Shown here: positions 5,429 through 11,337 of the stretch, in pieces | How positions within the stretch are numbered: the stretch's first letter is position 1 | Layout: the number at the start of each line of letters is the position of its first letter | From: a virus | IMG/VR virus record: IMGVR_UViG_3300027976_000277 | Span: 1 to 20,151 of that record | Length of the DNA: 20,151 nucleotides | Strand: one strand, 5' to 3' | Notes under the pieces: model-generated | Database searches by the model: none | Told to the model about the DNA's origin: nothing | What the model saw: the letters and a program-made list of their open reading frames with translations, nothing else | Position numbers and translations under genes: made by a program

Positions 5429-5626
5429 TTATTTTAGATTACGGTATATATATACTACTGCTGATACTATAAGTAAATAGCCAACAAACTTGATTACCAC
5501 TTCTGGTAGCGTAATATAGTTTATTATTGACATACCTACTAAAGCTAGACTAATAGATATTAGTAAATTCAATGCTCTAGATAGCCATATCTTAATTTTA
5601 TTTGTTGTTGCTTTGACTTGTTTCAT
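5429..5626 (-). CDS. Two-helix membrane protein, 65 residues
   Basis: Basic N-terminal 13 residues followed by two hydrophobic helices (about 14-36 and 43-61) and a short basic tail, so both ends are probably in the cytoplasm. Size and topology fit a small holin or another phage membrane protein. It is the first gene after the promoter at 5663-5692 and precedes the secreted transglycosylase, which supports a lysis or envelope role. The leader ends in GGAGTGAACAATG; the 11 nt just before the ATG are complementary to the small RNA loop. Confidence 0.65.
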   Translation of the reverse strand: MKQVKATTNKIKIWLSRALNLLISISLALVGMSIINYITLPEVVIKFVGYLLIVSAVVYIYRNLK

Positions 5627-5662
5627 TGTTCACTCCATTTGTTTATTTAATCTAACAATACC

Positions 5663-5692
5663 AGTATAGCATAAGTTGAATGGTATTGTCAA
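5663..5692 (-). promoter_or_regulatory. Sigma70-type promoter for the 5626-4787 operon
   Basis: Minus-strand TTGACA (5687-5692), an 18-bp spacer and TATACT (5663-5668). Its -35 overlaps the -35 of the divergent small-RNA promoter, so the two should compete for polymerase. Confidence 0.7.
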
Positions 5693-5714
5693 TACTTTTA
5701 TAAAATGCTATGAT
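5686..5714 (+). promoter_or_regulatory. Sigma70-type promoter of the small RNA
   Basis: TTGTCA (5686-5691), exactly 17 bp, then TATGAT (5709-5714). Transcription should start near 5721, right at the base of the 11-bp stem at 5723. Confidence 0.75.
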
Positions 5715-5720
5715 GCAAAC

Positions 5721-5817
5721 ACCAAGCAAGAGGGAATGTTTTATCTCCTAAGGTATGTGTTCACTCCACCTCTTGCTTGTATAAAAAAACACCGCCTGAA
5801 CTATGACGGTGTTTTTT
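5721..5817 (+). ncRNA. Free-standing small RNA with two anti-Shine-Dalgarno segments
   Basis: A good promoter ends just before it and a strong terminator ends it, giving a transcript of about 97 nt with no plus-strand gene after it. A perfect 11-bp stem (5723-5733 with 5769-5779) closes a 35-nt loop. The loop holds UUUAUCUCCU (5740-5749), complementary to the ribosome-binding site of the membrane gene at 2276-2488, and UGUUCACUCCA (5758-5768), complementary over 11 nt to that of the gene at 5429-5626 and 10 nt to that of 3314-3499. A trans-acting antisense RNA that blocks translation is the natural reading. It could instead titrate a protein that binds these sites. No known RNA family recognised. 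Confidence 0.7.
5784..5817. terminator. Bidirectional Rho-independent terminator
   Basis: A perfect 11-bp stem (5784-5794 with 5807-5817; core CACCG/CGGTG) with a run of A on the left and of T on the right, so it can stop transcription in both directions. It ends the small RNA on the plus strand and the late/lysis operon on the minus strand. Confidence 0.9.
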
Positions 5818-5891
5818 CTAATAAGTTTTGATTGACGCTCGTAGTTATGAATTTGTCGACATAGGTGCATAGTTCAATATAATCATAAGCC

Positions 5892-5972
5892 TTATTGGCA
5901 GGCTTCGCAAGCGGCAAGTTCGTCAGGGTCTATTGGGCAGACTTGGGCAAGAAAGTCCTCCTCTTCATTCAC
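5892..5972 (-). CDS. Possible 26-residue acidic Cys peptide
   Basis: A GTG at 5972 overlaps the TGA of the holin candidate (GTGA), the same coupling used elsewhere here. The frame ends at 5892. The product begins with an acidic run (Asn-Glu-Glu-Glu-Asp) and has Cys12, Cys22 and Cys25 (CPIDPDELAACEACQ), a possible metal site. There is no separate Shine-Dalgarno. It is last in the lysis cassette. It may be a small regulator or not a gene. Confidence 0.4.
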   Translation of the reverse strand: MNEEEDFLAQVCPIDPDELAACEACQ

Positions 5973-6148
5973 TTAGAGTTGACGCCAGCTCGTAATGCTC
6001 CCAAGCCTAACGCACCTAGTATTACATTGATATATTGTGCATCGCTGGCATTTAGATAGCCAAATTGCACTAGAGTGTTAAATACTATAGCCACAATCAC
6101 AACTGCGTAAGTCTTTTTGCCAGTTAAAAATGTCATTACTTTATTCAT
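5969..6148 (-). CDS. Holin candidate, two membrane helices
   Basis: 59 residues: a short basic start (Phe-Leu-Thr-Gly-Lys-Lys-Thr-Tyr), one hydrophobic helix (about 13-31), a polar turn, a second Gly/Leu-rich helix (about 40-53) and a basic end. The Thr-Gly-Lys-Lys-Thr-Tyr start and two-helix layout recall small phage proteins next to endolysins. Its start shares a base with the amidase stop (TAATG). Role proposed: membrane pore that releases the endolysin. The alternative is a structural membrane component. Confidence 0.55.
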   Translation of the reverse strand: MNKVMTFLTGKKTYAVVIVAIVFNTLVQFGYLNASDAQYINVILGALGLGALRAGVNSK

Positions 6149-7089
6149 TATTTCCCCTTAATATTATTTATTATATGTATAACCCAATCTATAAAAGCCT
6201 TGATTAGCTTAGCTAAAAAGTTGGGTTCTGGTGTAGGTTCTGGCAGTGGCTTGCCAGCAGGATTTGTCACATCAGCAGGGTCGGTAGTGACAGGCTTTTC
6301 TGGTACTGCTGGTGCAGGGTTGACATACTTAGCAGTCAAAACGCTAGTTACATCAACACCATTGGCTGTTATTATCTGACCGCCCTCAGCAATGTATTTG
6401 TTCCAGGCATTGGCTTCTTCATTGTAAGCACCAATCTGCTTGCCGTTTTTAAATACTTTGTACTTAGGAGCAACGCTAGGTGGAATAGGTGTAGCAGCTG
6501 GCTTTGAAGTTGGTGTAGCAGGTTGCATCTCAGGCCAGTCAAAAGCAACATTTGGTATTACAGGATTGCCGTTAGTGTTGCGGTACTCATCAACAAATGG
6601 CACTAGGATATTACCACAACAAGCGGTTGAGCTGAATGCTCGGTGAGGGTAAACATTACTTTGCACTGCAGGAAATTGTGGGTTTTGTGTGCATAGCCAG
6701 TCTAAAAGCTGCTTGAGAGCTTCGTACTGCTCCCTTGTAGGCACTTGATTTACATCTGGGTGGAAATACCCATCTAAGCATATTGCAACGCTTGTGCGGT
6801 TTACATTGTAATCTCCAGCGTGATAAGTAGTTTGAGTAAATGGTCTTATCCAAAATATCTCGCCAGTGTTGTCAATTTTAAAGTGATATTGTAGTCCAGG
6901 ACCAAGCCTTGTATAGTGAGCTGCTGCTTCACTTCGATATCTAGCCATACTGTCATAATCGTGTGGTCGGACTGCAGCATCGTGATGTACTACTATTTTA
7001 GTTATTACGCTCTCGGCTCTGGCTTCTTGTGGCCAAGCAGGATTTAAGTAGCTGTCGCCTCTTACATCTGTTATTTGATATGTTTTCAT
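6148..7089 (-). CDS. Endolysin: N-acetylmuramoyl-L-alanine amidase
   Basis: 313 residues. The N-terminal half (about 25-175) is an Amidase_2/PGRP domain that cuts the bond between muramic acid and the stem peptide. Zinc ligands visible: His35 or His36 in VVHHDA, His149 in YPHRAF, and Cys157 in TACCG (the usual Cys-Pro-Gly becomes Cys-Cys-Gly). Tyr68-His69 is also typical. A Pro-rich linker leads to a small domain (about 207-250, with KVFKNGKQIGAY), then a second Pro-rich stretch and a C-terminal amphipathic/hydrophobic helix (about 291-313) that could touch the membrane. There is no signal peptide, so export would depend on the holin. AAGGAGG precedes the start, which overlaps the XhlA-like stop. 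Confidence 0.9.
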   Translation of the reverse strand: MKTYQITDVRGDSYLNPAWPQEARAESVITKIVVHHDAAVRPHDYDSMARYRSEAAAHYTRLGPGLQYHFKIDNTGEIFWIRPFTQTTYHAGDYNVNRTSVAICLDGYFHPDVNQVPTREQYEALKQLLDWLCTQNPQFPAVQSNVYPHRAFSSTACCGNILVPFVDEYRNTNGNPVIPNVAFDWPEMQPATPTSKPAATPIPPSVAPKYKVFKNGKQIGAYNEEANAWNKYIAEGGQIITANGVDVTSVLTAKYVNPAPAVPEKPVTTDPADVTNPAGKPLPEPTPEPNFLAKLIKAFIDWVIHIINNIKGK

Positions 7090-7328
7090 TATTTCCTCCT
7101 TAAAAACTCTAATAATAAATAAGTAACTACTGCTGTAGTCACACTAGCAACAATCGGGTTAACTACATTCATTAGTGACTTTTTTTTAAGTTGTGACGCT
7201 ATACTAATCTTAAAGTCTTCAAACTCCTCTTTAGTGACATAATTATTTGCCATTACATCTAGCTTTTTGTCTATCTGGTCTAGCCGATAGAGGACAAGTT
7301 CGTAGTTTTCTTTTTTAGGTGTTGTCAT
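7089..7328 (-). CDS. XhlA-like lysis protein
   Basis: 79 residues: a charged coiled-coil-type part (about 1-48, with Leu at helix-repeat positions), then one hydrophobic helix (about 52-74) and a basic C-terminus (Arg-Arg-Lys). This is the layout of haemolysin XhlA-family proteins, which anchor in the membrane and work with a holin in phage lysis cassettes. It stands directly before the amidase and is coupled to it (TAATG). No Shine-Dalgarno precedes its ATG, so translation may depend on the upstream gene. Confidence 0.65.
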   Translation of the reverse strand: MTTPKKENYELVLYRLDQIDKKLDVMANNYVTKEEFEDFKISIASQLKKKSLMNVVNPIVASVTTAVVTYLLLEFLRRK

Positions 7329-7340
7329 AGTGCTAGTATA

Positions 7341-7733
7341 TCATATTGCTTCTACAAGCAAATTGACCTTTCCTGTAAAACTTAAAGCCCCACCTGACCA
7401 TTGATTGCCAATATATATATTTACTGTATTAGATGCAGGCACTTCCGCCCCTACTAAAGCATGACCGCTAAATACACCAACCCAACTTGCATATATTCTA
7501 TAACTGCCAGATAGGCTTATACTAGCTGGACCTGTTACTGTTGCAGCTAGATTTCTTTGACCATTAGTTACTGATAATGCTGTTACAGTCAAACTGTAAG
7601 AATATCTATAATGTGTTTTCATGTCGTAAACAGTCCATCCATTGGCATCAACTGTTTTTGTTGTTAATAATTCTGCAAAATTGCTATTTACCTCTGTGCT
7701 TTTTATAACTGTGTTAGGTGTAAATATTATCAT
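7341..7733 (-). CDS. Tail-tip/receptor-binding protein, paralogue 3
   Basis: 130 residues from ATG 7733, chosen because it overlaps the upstream stop (ATGA) and begins MIIFTPNTVIKS like its two neighbours; a longer frame to 7748 would add five residues. After the shared module (about 1-22) the rest is beta-rich, with Ser, Thr and Gly, and no hydrolase motif. It probably forms a small trimeric tip or fibre that binds the cell surface through the C-terminal part. It is the last tail gene before lysis. Confidence 0.65.
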   Translation of the reverse strand: MIIFTPNTVIKSTEVNSNFAELLTTKTVDANGWTVYDMKTHYRYSYSLTVTALSVTNGQRNLAATVTGPASISLSGSYRIYASWVGVFSGHALVGAEVPASNTVNIYIGNQWSGGALSFTGKVNLLVEAI

Positions 7734-7740
7734 GCTGTAC
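7720..7740 (-). repeat. Gene-junction repeat, copy A
   Basis: These 21 bp are identical to 8175-8195 and span the end of one tail-tip gene and the first codons of the next. A diverged third copy (14 of about 14 shared core bases with one change) lies at 8666-8679. Confidence 0.8.
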
Positions 7741-8188
7741 GCTTCCACATATATACAACAATATAGGGTTGTAAATTATTATGAGCATTGCCGCTACCAG
7801 CATTGCCAGAAGTAAATGACCATAGTGCCGCTGGTGAATTTGCGTCTGCTCTACCAACACCAGCACCAAGACCGCCAGCACCATAGCCAATACCAGAATT
7901 TATGCCGTGATTGTGAGTAGGCATTTCAGCTGCAGATAATGTGTGAGTTTTAGCACCGCCTGTTTCTTCAGCTGTATCAAATTCAGTTTGCCCAGTATCT
8001 ATGCCAACTTGCACTTTCCCTGCACCAAAAGCAACCCAAGTTCCAAAGCCAAGCAATGTGCCAGGGTTAATGCCGTTGCTTGCATTAGTATATATTGAGC
8101 CAATAGGGTATAGCTCGGTCTTTACGCTAACAAAATTTGCATTTACCTCGCTAGATTTAATTAATGTATTTGGAGTAAATATTATCAT
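7730..8188 (-). CDS. Tail-tip protein with collar-like domain, paralogue 2
   Basis: 152 residues. The shared module (1-22) is followed by a short linker and a tail-collar-like domain: YPIGSIY start, GFGTWVAFGAGKVQVG in the middle (the family's Trp and Gly-rich turn), TETGGAKTHTLSAAEMPTHNHG with its His-rich loop, and an N-terminal-type end with NLQPYIVVYMWKR. This domain caps phage fibres and tends to bind metal through the PTHNHG His residues. It starts at ATGA overlap with the gene before it. Confidence 0.8.
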   Translation of the reverse strand: MIIFTPNTLIKSSEVNANFVSVKTELYPIGSIYTNASNGINPGTLLGFGTWVAFGAGKVQVGIDTGQTEFDTAEETGGAKTHTLSAAEMPTHNHGINSGIGYGAGGLGAGVGRADANSPAALWSFTSGNAGSGNAHNNLQPYIVVYMWKRTA

Positions 8189-8195
8189 GCTGTAC
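8175..8195 (-). repeat. Gene-junction repeat, copy B
   Basis: Identical over 21 bp to 7720-7740. It contains the ATGA overlap, the last Thr-Ala codons of the preceding gene and the first codons of the next. Confidence 0.8.
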
Positions 8196-8679
8196 TTTCT
8201 AAAAAGCCTGAAAAGTATGTAAAATGAGGAGCTACAGCTCCGGCAACATTAGCAGAAGCTTGCCTGACATCAACAGTTTCGCCTGCAGTAAGTTTGACAT
8301 AACAACTGACATTACAGCTAAATGCTAAAGCTACTGCATTAGATATATTTGTATCATTTCTAGCAAGCTCAGTAGCTCCAGCATTTTTATAAATCGAGAC
8401 AAATATTCTTGTTGTATTCCCTGCTAATGTGACAGTAGCATTAAATTGATAAAATCCTGTTAGTGGCACTGTATATGTTCCGCTTGCAAAATTATTATTT
8501 GTATCAAATACTTCAGCATCAAAATCAACTTTTGATAAACCGCTTGTTGCTGTCCATGCAGCATTTCTATATGCGTGAAATTTATAGGGATTTACATGAT
8601 TAGATGTCTTTAATGCTTCAGTAAAATTAAGATTTACATCAGCACTTTTAATAACAGTATTAGGTGTAAATATAATCAT
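8185..8679 (-). CDS. Tail-tip protein with C1q-like domain, paralogue 1
   Basis: 164 residues. After the common N-terminal module (1-22) comes a beta-rich domain with a GTYTVPLTGFYQFNATV segment and a Gly-Phe-Leu-Glu-Ser end, which resemble the C1q/TNF-type jelly roll that some phages use as fibre tips. Two Cys are present (Cys133-x3-Cys137 region). It starts at an ATGA overlap with the zinc-binding gene. Surface recognition is the likely role. Confidence 0.7.
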   Translation of the reverse strand: MIIFTPNTVIKSADVNLNFTEALKTSNHVNPYKFHAYRNAAWTATSGLSKVDFDAEVFDTNNNFASGTYTVPLTGFYQFNATVTLAGNTTRIFVSIYKNAGATELARNDTNISNAVALAFSCNVSCYVKLTAGETVDVRQASANVAGAVAPHFTYFSGFLESTA

Positions 8680-9056
8680 TCAAGCAAATTCCTTTTGCGT
8701 GCATCTTGTTCGGCATTCTTGCCAGTGTGTATAATTTTTATAATCTCAGATATATTATGCGAATTATGCATATCTTTTCTTGCAGTTTTCTCATCTTCAG
8801 TCATTTGCGTATTAGCGTCTATTTCAAAGCACCAAAATATTTTAATGCCCTCAAGTACAGCATTGACTGTTTCTAAGCTTACACCAAGCTCTATGCAAGC
8901 CTCACATATGCCTATGTCCATCTCATTGCCAGCGGTTGTATAGCATCTTATTTGCGTGTGGCTTGGCATAGGCTGACCAAGTATATTCATAAATCTTTCA
9001 TTGCAAAGCGGGCAGTGCAGTGGTTTGTGTTCTATTGTTGTAATATTATTGCTCAT
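8676..9056 (-). CDS. Zinc-binding protein of unknown function in the tail region
   Basis: 126 residues. Cys15-x2-Cys18 and Cys51-x2-Cys54 form a four-Cys metal site; the remainder is helical and acidic, then basic at the C-terminus. No family recognised. AAGGAG lies just before the ATG, inside the end of the hub gene. It lies between the hub and the tail-tip genes, so a role in tail-tip assembly or as a chaperone for the fibres is possible. A virion component is also possible. Confidence 0.6.
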   Translation of the reverse strand: MSNNITTIEHKPLHCPLCNERFMNILGQPMPSHTQIRCYTTAGNEMDIGICEACIELGVSLETVNAVLEGIKIFWCFEIDANTQMTEDEKTARKDMHNSHNISEIIKIIHTGKNAEQDARKRNLLE

Positions 9057-9063
9057 ATACTCC

Positions 9064-11337
9064 TTAAGATGGTGCTATTGGGTTATTTGTTACTTGCAGG
9101 GCTTCTAAGTTTCTATTTATTTGCTCAACTCTTTTATTGACATCAATTGCTATTGTTGATGCATAAACTGTTGCGGTGTCTTCATTATAATCTATTTTTT
9201 GTATTTGCATTCTTAAGCTGCTTAAATTGTAAATATTAAAATCCCAGTATGCCTCATCCCAACGCCCAACATCCCAGCTAGATAGCCCTACTTGCTGAGT
9301 TATATTTCTAACAGCTATAACATCACCTACCTGCAAACTTTCAATATCATAGCCAAGCTCTTGATTATTGTTGCTATCAAGTATAGTCAAATTTACTCTT
9401 AGCTCTGGCTGGCTTCTTGTGGCTATTATATTATTGCCAATTAAGTCGGCTGTTGCACTTGTGGTCACTCTAGTGTCAGAATATTTTACTGACTTGACGC
9501 CATACTCTTGAATGCTATTAGCGTCAATGTATTTCTTGTAAAAGTTTACACCAGCTCCAGTATCTCCGCCTGTAAAATATAAAGTATTTACAATGTCTTC
9601 GGTACGCTTTTCAAATTTTGCGTCAATAATGTCTTTTTCTAAACTAAATATATGCTCAGGCTCATCAGACTTTTCCTTGAATTTTAATTCATTTGTGCTT
9701 TGATTAATATACCAATACCAATTTTCAGGCGATATGTTTTTTAAGATATTAATTGCTTCTAATAGAGTTTGCACATTAAATGTATAGTCAACAAGAGTTT
9801 CGGTCGGCACATATCCACCATTAGCATCAGCAGGCACGCCATCTGGCAAATATAACAAATCAAAATATAATGCTCTATAAGTAGTGGTAAATGCCATTGC
9901 TGTGCCTGTGTTATTGGTATTGTTTTCAGCTCTATATAAATTGCCAACTTGTGGTGAGCTTATAATATCGCCTGCACCAGCACTTCTAAATTGCACTGTA
10001 TCGCCACTAATAGAACCGCCAGCCCAATATACAAAATAATAAGAAACGCCCGCTGTTAATGTTACAGAAGTTGCAAATCTAAAAGCGGTATATTCTAAAT
10101 CTGTATTAACAAAATCTGTGCCATCAGAAGTTGCGACGAGTGTATTCCCAACTCCTAAATCATAGCTAGTTGAACCGCTTATAACAGTCAAAGTGTCTAA
10201 TGACGGGTCACCTCTATAAATATAAATAGGCTCATAGCCATCACCCTTTGCAAAAACTTGTATTGTATCTATTACTATTGTGCTAGCTGGTGTAAATATT
10301 TGTGCGTGGGCAGTACTCCATGTGCCTAATGATGTTGTTATACTTTTTGTTGGTTGATTTATTAATGGCTCCAAGCTAGACAATGGCTCAGTTAGCAAGC
10401 CACCTCTTGATTGATAGTCAATTAAAAAATTACTTAAAATCGTAGTAGGGTCTTGAGCTGTATATACAGCAGTTGTATTGCCACCATATTCGTAAATAAC
10501 AAAATATAAGTCATCAGCAGCTACGCTAGTAGCTCCAATCCAGCTAGTACCAGCAAAAATATCTGTATAAACCTGACCGCTAGCATAAGGGTTTGTAGAA
10601 GTAGCATGCACTTTAACTAAGCCATAACTATTAAAAGTAGTGCTGTTATTGCCGTAAATTTGTATATAATAATTTTTTGTACTAACAAGTGCAACAGTTT
10701 CTGTAAAATTGACTTTCAACACTTGAGCTGAAAAAGCACCTGAATAGCTTGCAGAACCATATGCTAAATCAGGGTCAGTATTTATATCAGGAGTTGCCCC
10801 TACCCTCTCTTTTATATAGACCGTAAATGTGTTTAATCCTGCACTACCAGAAGCCATAATATCAACAGAGCTAATGGTTTTATCAGCCGCTAGTGTAAAT
10901 GTCTGTATAACTGTATAAATATTATATCCCTGCGTCGATTGGCTACCAATATTATAAGTTTTGTTATTTACAAGCTGACTAACATAGGCTGTGTCGCCAG
11001 CTTCAACAATATAATCATTTAGCTCAGCACCAAAGCCAAGAATTGTAACCTCAATTTTGTCATCTTTATAAATAGGGTTATAGGCAGATATATAGCCTTG
11101 AAATATAGATTGCCCATTTGGTTCTTCATTATCAAAGCAATATACAATTACTTTATAACCGAAGCTAACATCTGTACCTTCGCCATAGTCGCCTGCATCT
11201 CTGGCAAGTAATAATTTTAATTGACCGCCAGCACTGTTAATTTCATTATTAAACTGTATATCGCTGACTACATCTTTCCAAGTAGTTAGATAACCGCCTT
11301 CTTGATTATAAACTTTGACTTCGTAATATTTAGCCAT
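9064..11337 (-). CDS. Tail hub (Tal/gp27-like) protein with two inserted domains
   Basis: 757 residues. The N-terminal part (about 1-125) and the C-terminal part (from about 515) look like the siphophage tail-associated hub that closes the tail tube at the tip; TLLEAINILKNISPENWYW is a typical hub segment. Two beta-rich insertions (about 130-290 and 327-505) interrupt the hub. Each looks like a jelly-roll carbohydrate-binding or adhesion domain (alternating Tyr, Ile, Val, Thr). No peptidase or lysozyme motif is seen, unlike many Tal proteins. It starts with a TAATG overlap to Dit. Confidence 0.75.
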   Translation of the reverse strand: MAKYYEVKVYNQEGGYLTTWKDVVSDIQFNNEINSAGGQLKLLLARDAGDYGEGTDVSFGYKVIVYCFDNEEPNGQSIFQGYISAYNPIYKDDKIEVTILGFGAELNDYIVEAGDTAYVSQLVNNKTYNIGSQSTQGYNIYTVIQTFTLAADKTISSVDIMASGSAGLNTFTVYIKERVGATPDINTDPDLAYGSASYSGAFSAQVLKVNFTETVALVSTKNYYIQIYGNNSTTFNSYGLVKVHATSTNPYASGQVYTDIFAGTSWIGATSVAADDLYFVIYEYGGNTTAVYTAQDPTTILSNFLIDYQSRGGLLTEPLSSLEPLINQPTKSITTSLGTWSTAHAQIFTPASTIVIDTIQVFAKGDGYEPIYIYRGDPSLDTLTVISGSTSYDLGVGNTLVATSDGTDFVNTDLEYTAFRFATSVTLTAGVSYYFVYWAGGSISGDTVQFRSAGAGDIISSPQVGNLYRAENNTNNTGTAMAFTTTYRALYFDLLYLPDGVPADANGGYVPTETLVDYTFNVQTLLEAINILKNISPENWYWYINQSTNELKFKEKSDEPEHIFSLEKDIIDAKFEKRTEDIVNTLYFTGGDTGAGVNFYKKYIDANSIQEYGVKSVKYSDTRVTTSATADLIGNNIIATRSQPELRVNLTILDSNNNQELGYDIESLQVGDVIAVRNITQQVGLSSWDVGRWDEAYWDFNIYNLSSLRMQIQKIDYNEDTATVYASTIAIDVNKRVEQINRNLEALQVTNNPIAPS

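Noticed and set aside
5721-5817. Riboswitch controlling a downstream gene
   Set aside because: No plus-strand gene follows; all later genes are on the minus strand, so a free small RNA fits better.
5818-5891. Extra small gene between terminator and the 26-residue ORF
   Set aside because: Only a 13-residue frame without a ribosome-binding site was found.
7346-7361. Hairpin TTGCTT-CTAC-AAGCAA at the end of the third tail-tip gene as terminator
   Set aside because: No T-run follows on either strand, and it lies in coding sequence.
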